DNA from: Winogradskyella helgolandensis
GTDB taxonomy: Bacteria; Bacteroidota; Bacteroidia; Flavobacteriales; Flavobacteriaceae
NCBI RefSeq assembly: GCF_013404085.1
Contig: NZ_JABFHO010000001.1
Span: forward strand, 2,925,001-2,989,000
Length of the DNA: 64,000 nt
Direction: 5' to 3'
The notes beneath the pieces were generated by a model. The model did no database searches, had not been told where the DNA came from, and saw only the letters and a program-made list of their open reading frames with translations. The position numbers and the translations under genes are program-made. The first letter of the stretch is position 1; every line of letters starts with the position of its first letter. This document shows positions 1 through 8,937 of this stretch, piece by piece.

Positions 1-2
1 AA

Positions 3-1097
3 AGTAACGAGCAACGTAGTGTTTCTATATTAAAGCCAAAAGATGTAATAAATAAAATTAATGATTTTCAATTAGTTATATTGTATCAGCCAAATAATAA
101 CTTCAATTCTGTTTTAAAAGAAATCAAGGAACAAAAAATCAATACATTTATCATTTCAGGGGAAACCACAAGCTGGAATCTGCTTAATCAAACACGAGAC
201 TATTTTAAACAAACCATTACCAATCAAACCGAAAATTTTCAACCAAGTTTAAACAGAAACTACGGAACCTTCATTGTCGAAAATTTAGATTTCAATAGTT
301 TTCCGCCATTGAAATCTGAGTTTGGAGCACTTGATATTTTAGTTCCGCATGAAACGCTATTGTATAAAAGCGTTAACGGAATTACAACCGAAGACATATT
401 GTTAGCAACCTTTGAAGCTGATGGCACAAAACACGCCATTTTAAATGGAGAAGACATTTGGAGGTGGAGAGCACAATCATTTATAAATACGAATAGTTTC
501 AATAATTTTGATGAATTTATCAATAAATTAGTTCAGTATTTAAGTTCAAACAAGAAGCGAAAGCGGATCAATATCGATTACAAATCCTTCTATAATGGTA
601 ATGATGACGTTATAATTTCAGCTCAGTATTTCAACAAAACTTTCGAGTTTGATAATTCGGCTTCATTAAGTATTGTTTTAAATAACAAGGATGACGAAAG
701 TATAAGAGAAGTGCCACTTTTATTAAATAATGGTAATTACACAGTCGATTTAAGCGGCATCAATGCAGGCTTATATGATTTTACGATTAAGCATAATTCG
801 GAATCCATATCTGCCTCTGGAAGCTTTCAAATTTTAGAATATAATGTAGAACAGCAATTTTTAAATGCGGATATCACTAAATTAAAATCAATTGCAGCTA
901 ATAGCAATGGTAGTGCATATTTTCCGTCACAAACAACTGAATTAATAAACAGGTTATTAAGTGATAATCGCTATAAAACAATACAAAAAAGCACTAAAAA
1001 TATCGTACCTTTGATAGATTGGAAATATCTACTTGGTTTGATCGCGTTAAGCCTTTTTATTGAGTGGTTTATTAGAAAATATAACGGATTAATTTAA
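3..1097 (+). CDS. C-terminal part of a BatA-type (aerotolerance regulator-like) membrane protein, 5' partial
   Basis: The frame is open to the left edge of the window, so this is the 3' part of a longer gene; the TTG at 81 is internal and not the start. The visible ~364 residues form a soluble region that looks like a degenerate von Willebrand A-type half followed by beta-rich sequence. They end in one hydrophobic helix (WKYLLGLIALSLFIEWF) and a short basic tail. Flavobacterial BatA-domain proteins, which have two N-terminal membrane helices and a vWA-like body, typically end in this way. That family link is from memory of the tail and is an inference. The stop lies 10 bases before the SPFH gene, so the two are probably co-transcribed. 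No catalytic residues are recognised. Confidence 0.6.
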   Translation, partial: SNEQRSVSILKPKDVINKINDFQLVILYQPNNNFNSVLKEIKEQKINTFIISGETTSWNLLNQTRDYFKQTITNQTENFQPSLNRNYGTFIVENLDFNSFPPLKSEFGALDILVPHETLLYKSVNGITTEDILLATFEADGTKHAILNGEDIWRWRAQSFINTNSFNNFDEFINKLVQYLSSNKKRKRINIDYKSFYNGNDDVIISAQYFNKTFEFDNSASLSIVLNNKDDESIREVPLLLNNGNYTVDLSGINAGLYDFTIKHNSESISASGSFQILEYNVEQQFLNADITKLKSIAANSNGSAYFPSQTTELINRLLSDNRYKTIQKSTKNIVPLIDWKYLLGLIALSLFIEWFIRKYNGLI

Positions 1098-1107
1098 AAA
1101 GAATAAA

Positions 1108-1923
1108 ATGGAGAAATTACCAAAGATTGGATTACCGATTTTAATCGGAGTTGTGCTTTTAATTATCGTTTTAGCAAAGTCTGCTGTTACTTTAGACTCT
1201 GGTCATGCAGGTGTACTATACGAAACACTTAGTGGAGGTGTAAATCCAGATAAAGCACCATTAGGTCCAGGATTTCATGTTATTGCGCCATGGAATAGAG
1301 TCATCGATTATGAAACGCGTCAGCAAGAAGTTGCAGAAAAAATGGCGGTATTATCGTCTAATGGTTTGGATATTAAACTAGACGCATCTATTCTGTATCA
1401 ACCAGATGTTAAAAGTTTAGGAAAATTACACAACCAAAAAGGTGAAGATTATTTAAGTCGTGTACTTCAACCAGCGATTAGAAGTGCGGCAAGAAGTGTT
1501 GTTGGTAGATATACACCAGAGCAGTTGTACTCTAGTAAAAGAGATGCGATTCAAGAGGAAATCTATGAGGAAACTAAAAAAATAGTAGAACCACAGTTTA
1601 TTCAATTAAACGATATTTTAATTAGAGATGTTACTTTACCTCCGACAATTAAAGAAGCAATTGAGCGTAAATTGAAACAAGAGCAAGAATCATTAGAGTA
1701 TGAATTTAGACTTGAAAGTGCTAGAAAAGAAGCTGAAAAAGTAATTATCGACGCACAAGGTAAAGCTGACGCTAACCGAATTTTAAGTGCATCTTTAACA
1801 GATAAGATTCTTCAAGATAAAGGAATTGAAGCGACAGTAAAACTTTCTGAATCGCCAAATAGCAAAACCATTATTATTGGTTCTGGAGATAGTGGATTAC
1901 CAATTATCTTAGGAAATCAATAA
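1108..1923 (+). CDS. SPFH/band 7 domain protein, prohibitin family
   Basis: A 271-residue protein with one N-terminal membrane helix (about residues 8-26), a band 7/SPFH domain (about 27-190) and a charged helical tail rich in E, K and A (about 195-235). It ends in a Gly/Ser-rich strand. The order TM, SPFH and coiled coil is that of bacterial prohibitin-like proteins, which form large ring or cage oligomers on the inner membrane and often modulate membrane proteases or lipid domains. The specific partner here is unknown. It follows the BatA-like gene by 10 bases and precedes the his leader region, with which it shares no obvious function. Confidence 0.85.
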   Translation: MEKLPKIGLPILIGVVLLIIVLAKSAVTLDSGHAGVLYETLSGGVNPDKAPLGPGFHVIAPWNRVIDYETRQQEVAEKMAVLSSNGLDIKLDASILYQPDVKSLGKLHNQKGEDYLSRVLQPAIRSAARSVVGRYTPEQLYSSKRDAIQEEIYEETKKIVEPQFIQLNDILIRDVTLPPTIKEAIERKLKQEQESLEYEFRLESARKEAEKVIIDAQGKADANRILSASLTDKILQDKGIEATVKLSESPNSKTIIIGSGDSGLPIILGNQ

Positions 1924-2027
1924 TTGAAGATGCAAATTCTATTAATATGTTAAAAATTTGTTTTCTTTGAATTAAAATTAGGATTACTAAAATTAAATTA
2001 ACAATATTTGTAGTAACAATAAGAAAC

Positions 2028-2081
2028 ATGACAACTATTCAATTTCATCATCATTTTCATACTAGCAATCAAGCGAGGTGA
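2028..2081 (+). CDS. putative histidine operon leader peptide
   Basis: A 17-codon ORF reading MTTIQFHHHFHTSNQAR, with four His codons (all CAT) within five positions, placed 110 bases before hisG. A GAAA-loop terminator hairpin follows at 2113-2149. This is the expected design of ribosome-mediated attenuation: a ribosome stalled at the His codons for lack of charged tRNA-His would favour an antiterminator. The short segment ATCTG at 2082-2086 can pair with CAGAT at 2131-2135 in the terminator, but only five base pairs are visible, so the antiterminator is unproven. No clear Shine-Dalgarno sequence is seen, which is normal in Bacteroidota. Confidence 0.75.
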   Translation: MTTIQFHHHFHTSNQAR

Positions 2082-2112
2082 ATCTGTATTGAATAAGTTC
2101 AAAATATATTTT

Positions 2113-2149
2113 AAAACCCGTTTGAGAAATCAGATGGGTTTTTTGTTTT
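2113..2149 (+). terminator. his attenuator: intrinsic terminator upstream of hisG
   Basis: Stem 2113-2125 (AAAACCCGTTTGA) pairs with 2130-2142 (TCAGATGGGTTTT) over 13 positions, including two G-U pairs. The loop is GAAA and a T-rich run follows. It lies between the His-rich leader ORF and hisG, so read-through would control expression of the whole operon. Confidence 0.8.
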
Positions 2150-2191
2150 ATAATCTCATGCTGAAATCTTAGACATAATCAAAATTTAAAA

Positions 2192-3049
2192 ATGAGTAAA
2201 TTAAAAATTGCCGTACAAAAATCGGGTCGACTTAATGAAGATTCCATGAAAATTCTAAAAGAAATTGGAATTTCTGTTGATAATGGTAAAGATCAACTTA
2301 AAGCTTCAGCGCGTAATTTTCCACTAGAAGTTTTCTATTTAAGAAATGGTGATATTCCACAATATCTTAGAGATGGAGTCGTAGATGCAGCCATAATAGG
2401 TGAAAATGTCTTAATAGAAAAAGGAAATGATTTAAAGATTGTAGAACGTTTAGGATTTTCAAAATGTAAAGTTTCTATTGCGGTTCCAAAATCATCAAAA
2501 GCGAAAAGTTTAAAAGATTTAGACGGAAAACGAATCGCCACATCGTATCCTAATACGGTGAATCAATTTTTAGAAAAAGAAGGACTTAAAGCCAATTTAC
2601 ACATCATTAATGGTTCTGTTGAAATAGCGCCAAATATTGGTCTTGCAGATGCGATTTGCGATATCGTATCTAGTGGAAGTACGCTTTTTAAAAACGGACT
2701 AAAAGAAGTAGAAGTGCTTCTAAAATCAGAAGCAGTTTTAGCAACATCACCTAAAATTTCTGAAGAAAATCAAGCTTTAATTGATAAACTTCAATTTCGA
2801 TTAAAGTCTGTTTTAAAAGGAAGAGAAAGTAAATATGTACTGCTTAATGCGCCAAATGATAAATTAGACGATATCATAAAAATCCTTCCAGGAATGAATA
2901 GTCCTTCTATTTTACCTTTAGCCAAAGAAGGCTGGAGTTCGGTGCACTCAGTTTTAGACAAGAATGATTTTTGGAATATTATTGATGAATTAAAAGCGAA
3001 TGGAGCAGAAGGTATTTTAGTTTGTCCTATCGAAAATATGGTACTTTAA
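2192..3049 (+). CDS. hisG: ATP phosphoribosyltransferase, long form
   Basis: First enzyme of histidine synthesis: condenses ATP with PRPP to phosphoribosyl-ATP in the cytosol. At 285 residues it is the long form, with the catalytic periplasmic-binding-like lobes (starting KIAVQKSGRL, with ISSGSTLFKNGL-type phosphate loop residues near 160-170) and a C-terminal regulatory domain (about 210-285, ending GAEGILVCPIENM). A separate HisZ subunit is therefore not needed, and feedback inhibition by histidine is expected. It is the first structural gene after the leader and attenuator. hisD begins two bases after its stop. Confidence 0.96.
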   Translation: MSKLKIAVQKSGRLNEDSMKILKEIGISVDNGKDQLKASARNFPLEVFYLRNGDIPQYLRDGVVDAAIIGENVLIEKGNDLKIVERLGFSKCKVSIAVPKSSKAKSLKDLDGKRIATSYPNTVNQFLEKEGLKANLHIINGSVEIAPNIGLADAICDIVSSGSTLFKNGLKEVEVLLKSEAVLATSPKISEENQALIDKLQFRLKSVLKGRESKYVLLNAPNDKLDDIIKILPGMNSPSILPLAKEGWSSVHSVLDKNDFWNIIDELKANGAEGILVCPIENMVL

Positions 3050-3051
3050 AT

Positions 3052-4341
3052 ATGAAATTATATCGTAATCCAGAAAAATCAACTTGGTCAACATTGCTTC
3101 AACGTCCTACGCAATCTGTTGAAGTGATTGAAGCGACTGTCAATCAAATTTTTGATGAGGTTCAACGTGAAGGAGATAACGCCATTAAAAAGTACACTCA
3201 AAAATTTGATGGTGTTGCGTTAGAATCTAATCTCGTTTCTAAACAAGCTATTGAAGAGGCTTCACAGTTAGTCAGTGAAGATTTAAAAGAAGCTATTGTA
3301 TTAGCTAAAGAGAATATTGAAAAATTCCATAAAGCTCAAAAAACAGGAAAAGTAGAAGTTGAAACTGTACCAGGTGTATTGTGTTGGCAAGAAAAACGAC
3401 CTATTCAAAAAGTAGGCTTATATATTCCAGGCGGAACAGCTCCATTATTTTCAACGGTTTTAATGTTGGCAGTTCCAGCTCAAATAGCAGGTTGTAAAGA
3501 CATCGTATTGTGTTCACCACCAAATAAAGAAGGGAAAATTGCTAATGAGATTTTATATGCTGCTAATCTTTGTGGTGTCACTAAAATTATAAAAGTAGGA
3601 GGTATCCAAGCAATTGCAGGATTAACTTTCGGAACCGATACAATTCCGCAAGTCTATAAAATATTCGGCCCAGGTAATCAGTTTGTAACGGTTGCCAAGC
3701 AGTTAGCGACAAAATATGGAGTTGCTATTGATATGCCTGCGGGTCCTAGTGAGCTTTTAGTGATGGCAGATGATTCTGCAAATGCAGCTTTTGTAGCTTC
3801 AGATTTATTGAGTCAGGCGGAACATGGTAGTGATAGTCAAGTGATTTTGGTAACGACGTCTCAAGATTTTGCAGATGGTGTTTCTAAAGAAGTGGAAAAG
3901 CAATTACAAGCTTTGCCTAGAAAAGCCATGGCTGAGAAAGCCATAGCCAATTCTAAATCTATTATTGTAGATTCTAATGAAATAGCCATTGAACTTATTA
4001 ATGAATATGGTCCTGAGCATTTTATTGTTGCAACACAAAACAATGATTTCTTTGTAGAATATATTAGTAATGCAGGTTCTATTTTTATTGGTAATTATAC
4101 ACCTGAAAGCGCTGGTGATTATGCTTCTGGAACCAATCATACATTGCCAACAAATGGTTTTTCTAAAGCGTATTCTGGAGTTAATTTAGATAGTTTTCAA
4201 AAAAGTATGACGTTTCAAAAAATATCAAAAACAGGTATTCAGAATATAGGATATGCTATAGAATTGATGGCAGAAGCCGAAGGTTTACAAGCACATAAAA
4301 ATGCAGTAAGCTTAAGATTAATAGATTTATTGAACGAGTAA
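3052..4341 (+). CDS. hisD: histidinol dehydrogenase
   Basis: Catalyses the last two steps, L-histidinol to L-histidine, with NAD+ and zinc. The start is set at ATG 3052 (MKLYRNPEKSTW), just after the hisG stop; an in-frame ATG at 3022 would overlap hisG by 28 bases and add ten non-family residues. The 429-residue product has the family's length and motifs: IPGGTAPLFSTVLMLAVPA, the GPGNQFVTVAK nucleotide region, the DMPAGPSELL loop, and the catalytic pair Glu322-His323 in YGPEHF. Its stop overlaps an upstream ATG in the hisC frame that is probably not used. Confidence 0.96.
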   Translation: MKLYRNPEKSTWSTLLQRPTQSVEVIEATVNQIFDEVQREGDNAIKKYTQKFDGVALESNLVSKQAIEEASQLVSEDLKEAIVLAKENIEKFHKAQKTGKVEVETVPGVLCWQEKRPIQKVGLYIPGGTAPLFSTVLMLAVPAQIAGCKDIVLCSPPNKEGKIANEILYAANLCGVTKIIKVGGIQAIAGLTFGTDTIPQVYKIFGPGNQFVTVAKQLATKYGVAIDMPAGPSELLVMADDSANAAFVASDLLSQAEHGSDSQVILVTTSQDFADGVSKEVEKQLQALPRKAMAEKAIANSKSIIVDSNEIAIELINEYGPEHFIVATQNNDFFVEYISNAGSIFIGNYTPESAGDYASGTNHTLPTNGFSKAYSGVNLDSFQKSMTFQKISKTGIQNIGYAIELMAEAEGLQAHKNAVSLRLIDLLNE

Positions 4342-4397
4342 TGTCGTCACTTCGAGTGATTTCGAGGAACGAGAAATTGTATCGAGAAGCAATTATA
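4341..4397 (+). repeat. dispersed CTTCGAG-type intergenic repeat in the hisD-hisC spacer
   Basis: The 57 bases between hisD and the likely hisC start contain imperfect inverted CTTCGAG / GAACGAG / TCGAGAAG segments. From memory, this sequence type is a frequent intergenic repeat of flavobacterial genomes. By chance it is open in the hisC frame from an ATG overlapping the hisD stop, so automated start calling may wrongly extend hisC into it. Confidence 0.55.
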
Positions 4398-5447
4398 ATG
4401 AAGAAAAATTTCAACCTAAATTATCTCATAAGAGAGAACATAAAATCCATTAAACCCTATTCCTCAGCAAGAGATGAATATAAGGATATCACCGAAGGTA
4501 TGGTTTTTATTGATGCTAACGAGAATCCATTTAACACCAATGTGAATCGGTATCCAGATCCTCAGCAAACCAATGTTAAAGCACGTTTGTCTGAATTAAA
4601 AGGAATTTCGAGCAACCAAATCCTTTTAGGTAATGGAAGCGACGAAGTCTTAGATTTAATATTTAGAGTATTCTGTGAGCCTAAAAAAGATAATATAATT
4701 ACGCTTCCTCCAACCTACGGCATGTATGATGTTTTGGCAAATCTAAATGCAGTAGAAAATATTGAAATTGAATTAGAATCGGATTTTCAGCCTAATACAG
4801 ATGAAATTCTAAGAGCGGCGCACACACATACAAAGCTCTTATTTTTATGTTCCCCTAATAACCCAACAGCCAATAGTTTTGATGCTATAAAGATAGAGGA
4901 ATTGATTAATGAATTTCAAGGTATTGTGGTTATTGACGAAGCATATATTGATTTTTCAACAAAAGAAAGTTGGTTAAGTCGCTTGGATGAATTTCCAAAT
5001 TTGATAATTACGCAAACCTTATCTAAAGCATATGGTTTAGCCGGAATTCGATTGGGAATCTGTTATGCTTCTAAGGATATAATTTCAATTTTAAATAAAA
5101 TAAAACCACCATATAATATCAATCAATTGACTCAAGCTAAAGCTTTGGATCGTTTAAATGATATAGATTCTGTTCATAATGAAGTGAAAAGCATAATTTA
5201 TGAAAGGGAAAAACTGAGTAAAGCTTTGACGTCAATTACTTTTGTACAAAATGTATTTCCTTCGGATGCTAATTTTATTCTGGCAAAAGTAGATGATGCT
5301 AATCAACGCTATCAGCAATTGATTGAAAAAGGAATTGTGGTTAGAAATAGAACCAATCAACCTTTGTGTGAAAATTGTTTACGGTTTTCAGTAGGCACAA
5401 AAGAAGAAAATGAAAAGTTAATTCAGACATTAATTCAATTATCATAA
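4398..5447 (+). CDS. hisC: histidinol-phosphate aminotransferase
   Basis: PLP-dependent class I/II aminotransferase converting imidazole acetol phosphate and glutamate to histidinol phosphate. The start is placed at ATG 4398 (MKKNFNLNYLIRENIKSIKPYSSARDE), giving 349 residues, the usual size. The longer frame from 4341 would translate a non-coding repeat. Visible motifs are NENPF near the N terminus, GNGSDEVLDL, SPNNPTAN, the VIDEAYIDF strand, the Schiff-base Lys210 in TLSKAYGLAGIRLG, and a C-terminal RFSVGT arginine. It is fourth in the operon counting the leader peptide. Confidence 0.95.
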   Translation: MKKNFNLNYLIRENIKSIKPYSSARDEYKDITEGMVFIDANENPFNTNVNRYPDPQQTNVKARLSELKGISSNQILLGNGSDEVLDLIFRVFCEPKKDNIITLPPTYGMYDVLANLNAVENIEIELESDFQPNTDEILRAAHTHTKLLFLCSPNNPTANSFDAIKIEELINEFQGIVVIDEAYIDFSTKESWLSRLDEFPNLIITQTLSKAYGLAGIRLGICYASKDIISILNKIKPPYNINQLTQAKALDRLNDIDSVHNEVKSIIYEREKLSKALTSITFVQNVFPSDANFILAKVDDANQRYQQLIEKGIVVRNRTNQPLCENCLRFSVGTKEENEKLIQTLIQLS

Positions 5448-5536
5448 TGTTGGTCTTTCCGTACTTGATGCGGAATCCACAAATATATTATTAATCTAAA
5501 ATTAGATTCCTGCCTGCGCAGGAATGACAGTAACAT
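5448..5536 (-). repeat. small two-hairpin dispersed element (copy A) between hisC and hisB
   Basis: The spacer contains TTCCG..CGGAA (5457-5475), AATCTAA..TTAGATT (5493-5508) and TTCCTGC/GCAGGAA (5507-5524). On the minus strand it aligns along about 73 bases with the hisF-hisIE spacer (8938-9012), starting TGTCATTCCTG in both. The two are therefore copies of one element in opposite orientation. No ORF is present. Confidence 0.75.
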
Positions 5537-6670
5537 ATGAAACCAGTATTATTCATAGACAGAGACGGTACACTAATAAAGGAACCAGCAGATGAACAAA
5601 TAGATTCGTTTGAAAAATTAGAATTCTACCCAAAAGTGTTTCAATTTTTAAGCAAAATTGCTAAAGAATTGAATTTCGAAATTGTAATGATTACCAACCA
5701 AGATGGTTTAGGAACAGATGTCTATCCTGAAACCACGTTTTGGCCTGTTCATAATTTTGTGCTAAAAACTTTTAAAGCTGAAGGTGTTGTTTTTAAAGAG
5801 CAATTTATAGACCGGACTTTTGCAAAAGACAATGCACCAACTCGTAAACCAAATACGGGTTTGTTAACCAAATATTTTTCTGAACCTTATGATTTAGAGA
5901 ATTCTTTTGTCATTGGAGATCGACTAACAGATATTGAATTAGCAAAAAATCTTGGTGCAAAAGGAATTTTCATAAACGATAACACCAATTTAGGAACCGA
6001 TGAAGTTACCATAAGTAATACTGAACTTAAAGATTACATTGCTTTAGAAACCAATGATTGGGAAGTGATTTATGAATTTTTGAAAACAACGGAACGTGTC
6101 GGAAGTATTGAGCGTAACACCAACGAAACAAAAATTAAAATTGATTTAAATTTAGACGGTACAGGAAAAAGCGACATCGATACTGGAATCGCTTTTTTTG
6201 ATCATATGTTAGATCAAATTGCGCGTCATGGTCAGATAGATTTAAATATAAAGGTTGATGGTGATTTAGAGGTTGATGAGCACCATACTATTGAAGATAC
6301 AGCAATAGCTTTAGGTGAAGTGTTTGCGACAACATTAGGAAATAAATTAGGTATAGAACGTTATGGATTTTCATTGCCAATGGATGATTGTTTAGCGCAA
6401 GTCGGTATTGACTTTGGAGGGAGAAATTGGCTCGTTTGGGAAGCCGAATTTAAACGTGAAATGATTGGAAAAATGCCAACTGAAATGTTTTATCATTTCT
6501 TTAAATCATTTACAGATGGAGCAAAATGTAACTTAAACATAAAAGTTGAAGGTACTAACGAACATCACAAAATTGAAGCCATTTTTAAAGCGTTTGCAAA
6601 AGCGATTAAAATGGCGGTAAAACAAAATGTTGAAAAAATGATTTTACCATCGACAAAAGGAATGCTGTAA
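5537..6670 (+). CDS. hisB: bifunctional histidinol-phosphatase / imidazoleglycerol-phosphate dehydratase
   Basis: A fusion of two his enzymes in 377 residues. Residues 1-165 are an HAD-type phosphatase with the DxD nucleophile motif in FIDRDGTL (Asp8, Asp10) and [15 protein letters not shown] as the later acidic motif. Residues about 180-377 are the IGP dehydratase, with metal-binding histidines in [16 protein letters not shown] and [11 protein letters not shown]. It catalyses steps 7 and 9 of the pathway. This fused form is the usual one in Bacteroidota and enterobacteria. It is flanked on both sides by repeat-bearing spacers. Confidence 0.96.
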   Translation: MKPVLFIDRDGTLIKEPADEQIDSFEKLEFYPKVFQFLSKIAKELNFEIVMITNQDGLGTDVYPETTFWPVHNFVLKTFKAEGVVFKEQFIDRTFAKDNAPTRKPNTGLLTKYFSEPYDLENSFVIGDRLTDIELAKNLGAKGIFINDNTNLGTDEVTISNTELKDYIALETNDWEVIYEFLKTTERVGSIERNTNETKIKIDLNLDGTGKSDIDTGIAFFDHMLDQIARHGQIDLNIKVDGDLEVDEHHTIEDTAIALGEVFATTLGNKLGIERYGFSLPMDDCLAQVGIDFGGRNWLVWEAEFKREMIGKMPTEMFYHFFKSFTDGAKCNLNIKVEGTNEHHKIEAIFKAFAKAIKMAVKQNVEKMILPSTKGML

Positions 6671-6728
6671 AGCCTTTAGCTGTTAGCCATTTACTAATAG
6701 CCAAAAGCCAAAAGCTAAAAGCAGAAAA
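6671..6728 (+). repeat. AGCTAATAGC-type degenerate repeat in the hisB-hisH spacer
   Basis: The spacer is built from short variants of TTAGC / GCTAAAAGC / AGCCAAAAGCC in both orientations (ctgttagcc, taatagcc, agccaaaagcc, agctaaaagc). Related runs fill the hisH-hisA and hisA-hisF spacers. It contains no coding potential. Confidence 0.55.
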
Positions 6729-7310
6729 ATGAAACTATCAATAGTAAATTACGGAGCAGGAAATATTAAAAGCATTCAATTCGCTTTTCAGCGTTTAGGA
6801 TACGAAGCGGTATTAACTGATAACCCAGAGGAAATTATGACATCTGATAAAGTGATTTTTCCGGGAGTTGGTGAAGCAAATTCGGCAATGATAAAACTAA
6901 AACAAAGCGGTTTAGATCTACTAATTCCAACTTTAAAACAACCCGTTTTGGGCATTTGTTTAGGTATGCAATTAATGTGCAAACATACAGATGAGGGTAA
7001 TACAAAGGGGTTAGGAATCTTTGATGTGAATGTAAAACGATTCTCTAATAAGGTAAAAGTGCCACAAATGGGATGGAACACCATCTCTAATCTTAAGTCA
7101 GATTTATTTAAAGATATAAAAGAAGAAGAATACATGTACCTTGTGCATAGTTATTACGCAGAACAGTGTGATGAAGCTATTGCAACTTCAGATTACGAAT
7201 TTGAATATGCTTCTGCATTAGAAAATAACAATTTTTATGGAGTGCAATTTCATCCGGAAAAAAGTAGTAAAGCCGGAGAACAATTATTGAAGAATTTTTT
7301 AAAATTATAA
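6729..7310 (+). CDS. hisH: imidazole glycerol phosphate synthase, glutaminase subunit
   Basis: Class I glutamine amidotransferase that hydrolyses glutamine and channels ammonia to HisF. The 193-residue protein shows [10 protein letters not shown] at the start, the nucleophile Cys77 in LGICLGMQ, and the His175/Glu177 pair in FHPEKS, which completes the triad. PQMGWN is the oxyanion/interface region. hisF lies two genes downstream, so the heterodimer partners are co-expressed. Confidence 0.96.
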   Translation: MKLSIVNYGAGNIKSIQFAFQRLGYEAVLTDNPEEIMTSDKVIFPGVGEANSAMIKLKQSGLDLLIPTLKQPVLGICLGMQLMCKHTDEGNTKGLGIFDVNVKRFSNKVKVPQMGWNTISNLKSDLFKDIKEEEYMYLVHSYYAEQCDEAIATSDYEFEYASALENNNFYGVQFHPEKSSKAGEQLLKNFLKL

Positions 7311-7378
7311 GAAGACTTTTTGTTTTAACTATTAGTCCTCAGCTAATAGCTAAATGCCAAAGGTTAAAAGCCATATAC
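7311..7378 (+). repeat. AGCTAATAGC-type degenerate repeat in the hisH-hisA spacer
   Basis: Contains cagctaatagctaa and gccaaaggttaaaagcc, the same word family as the spacers at 6671-6728 and 8114-8181. No gene is present. Confidence 0.5.
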
Positions 7379-8113
7379 ATGAGAATAATACCAGCCATAG
7401 ACATTATAGAAGGAAAATGTGTTCGTCTAACAAAAGGAGACTATAACACTAAAAAAATTTACAACGAGAATCCGTTAGAAGTCGCTAAGGCGTTTGAAGA
7501 TTCAGGCATTGAATATTTACATCTCGTAGATTTAGATGGCGCTAAAGCCAAACATATTGTCAATTATAAAATTTTAGAATTAATCGCGTCAAAAACAAAT
7601 TTGAAAATTGATTTTGGAGGTGGATTAAAATCTAATGAAGATTTGAATATTGCGTTTAATTGTGGAGCCAAACAAATTACAGGTGGTAGTATTGCGGTTA
7701 GTGATATGGAAACATTTGAAGGATGGTTGTCAAAATACGGACCACAAAAAATCATATTAGGAGCGGATAGTAATGACGGTAAAATCGCGATTAATGGTTG
7801 GCAGGAAGAAAGTAATGAAGAGGTAATTTCTTTTATTAAAAACTACCAGAAAAAAAGTGTTCAATATGTGATTTGTACAGATATTTCAAAAGATGGCATG
7901 CTCGAAGGACCTTCACTTGAATTGTATAAAACGATTATTAAAGACTGTAGCAATAATAGTTCAAGTCAATCTATTAAACTTATTGCATCCGGAGGTGTTT
8001 CGGGAATTCAAGATTTAGAAGACCTAAAAACTATTGGTTGTGAAGGTGTTATTATCGGAAAAGCGATTTACGAGAATAGGATAAGTTTAAAGGAACTGGA
8101 ACGATTTATATAA
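7379..8113 (+). CDS. hisA: ProFAR isomerase (phosphoribosylformimino-AICAR-phosphate isomerase)
   Basis: A (beta/alpha)8 barrel of 244 residues catalysing the Amadori rearrangement of ProFAR to PRFAR. The catalytic aspartates are Asp8 ([13 protein letters not shown]) and Asp130 ([10 protein letters not shown]). Two phosphate-binding GG turns are seen, in [13 protein letters not shown] and [11 protein letters not shown]. The gene lies between hisH and hisF, each separated by a repeat-filled spacer of 68 bases. Confidence 0.96.
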   Translation: MRIIPAIDIIEGKCVRLTKGDYNTKKIYNENPLEVAKAFEDSGIEYLHLVDLDGAKAKHIVNYKILELIASKTNLKIDFGGGLKSNEDLNIAFNCGAKQITGGSIAVSDMETFEGWLSKYGPQKIILGADSNDGKIAINGWQEESNEEVISFIKNYQKKSVQYVICTDISKDGMLEGPSLELYKTIIKDCSNNSSSQSIKLIASGGVSGIQDLEDLKTIGCEGVIIGKAIYENRISLKELERFI

Positions 8114-8181
8114 AATAGCAATTGGTCTTTTGTTGTTAGCTTTTAGCTAATATCTAAAGGCTCATTCCTAAAACCTAAAAT
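8114..8181 (+). repeat. AGCTAATAGC-type degenerate repeat in the hisA-hisF spacer
   Basis: Contains gttagcttttagctaatatctaaaggct, related to the two preceding his spacers. It is 68 bases long, the same as the hisH-hisA spacer. No coding potential. Confidence 0.5.
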
Positions 8182-8937
8182 ATGTTAACAAAAAGGATAG
8201 TCCCATGCCTAGACATCAAAAACGGTAGAACCGTAAAAGGTGTCAATTTCGTAGATTTAAGAGATGCAGGTGATCCTGTTGTATTGGCTAAACAATATGC
8301 TGATTTAGGTGCAGACGAATTAGTATTCTTAGATATTGCAGCGACTCTAGAAAACCGTAAAACAATGCACGATATGGTTTTAAAAGTGGCAGAACAAGTC
8401 AATATTCCCTTTACAGTTGGTGGTGGAATTTCATCAGTTGAAGATGTGGATGACTTATTACATTGTGGTGCGGATAAAGTATCTATTAATTCATCTGCTG
8501 TAAAACGACCAGAACTTATTAATGAACTTTCAGATAAATTTGGAAGTCAATGTGTAGTTGTTGCTATTGATGCTAAAGAAGTTGATGGGGAATGGCTCGT
8601 CCATTTAGCAGGTGGAACCATTCCAACTGAAATTAAATTATTCGAGTGGGCGAAAGAAGTAGAAGAGCGAGGAGCGGGTGAAATTCTCTTTACATCCATG
8701 AACCATGATGGTACAAAAGCTGGTTTTGCAAATAAAGCTTTGGCTAAATTATCAGAATTAGTGAATATTCCTATTATTGCTTCAGGTGGAGCAGGATCAA
8801 TTCAGCATTTCGTCGATACATTTAAAATAGGAAAAGCAGATGCAGCATTAGCAGCAAGTGTTTTTCATTTTGGTGAAATTCCGATTTTAGATTTAAAAGA
8901 AGCATTAAATAAACAGGATATACCTGTAAGATTATAA
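8182..8937 (+). CDS. hisF: imidazole glycerol phosphate synthase, cyclase subunit
   Basis: A (beta/alpha)8 barrel partner of HisH. It uses ammonia to convert PRFAR to imidazole glycerol phosphate and AICAR, the latter returning to purine synthesis. The 251-residue protein has catalytic Asp11 ([15 protein letters not shown]) and Asp130 (VVAIDAKE), with phosphate loops in [12 protein letters not shown] and IASGGAGS. Length and motifs match the family throughout. The stop is followed directly by the two-hairpin repeat (copy B). Confidence 0.96.
   Translation: MLTKRIVPCLDIKNGRTVKGVNFVDLRDAGDPVVLAKQYADLGADELVFLDIAATLENRKTMHDMVLKVAEQVNIPFTVGGGISSVEDVDDLLHCGADKVSINSSAVKRPELINELSDKFGSQCVVVAIDAKEVDGEWLVHLAGGTIPTEIKLFEWAKEVEERGAGEILFTSMNHDGTKAGFANKALAKLSELVNIPIIASGGAGSIQHFVDTFKIGKADAALAASVFHFGEIPILDLKEALNKQDIPVRL

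Noticed and set aside
81..1097. A complete gene starting at TTG 81
   Set aside because: The frame is open to base 3 with protein-like sequence (SNEQRSVSILKPKDVINKIN), so the gene is cut by the window edge and 81 is an internal leucine codon.
3022..3051. hisD start at 3022
   Set aside because: It would overlap hisG by 28 bases and add ten residues not typical of the family; ATG 3052 directly follows the hisG stop.
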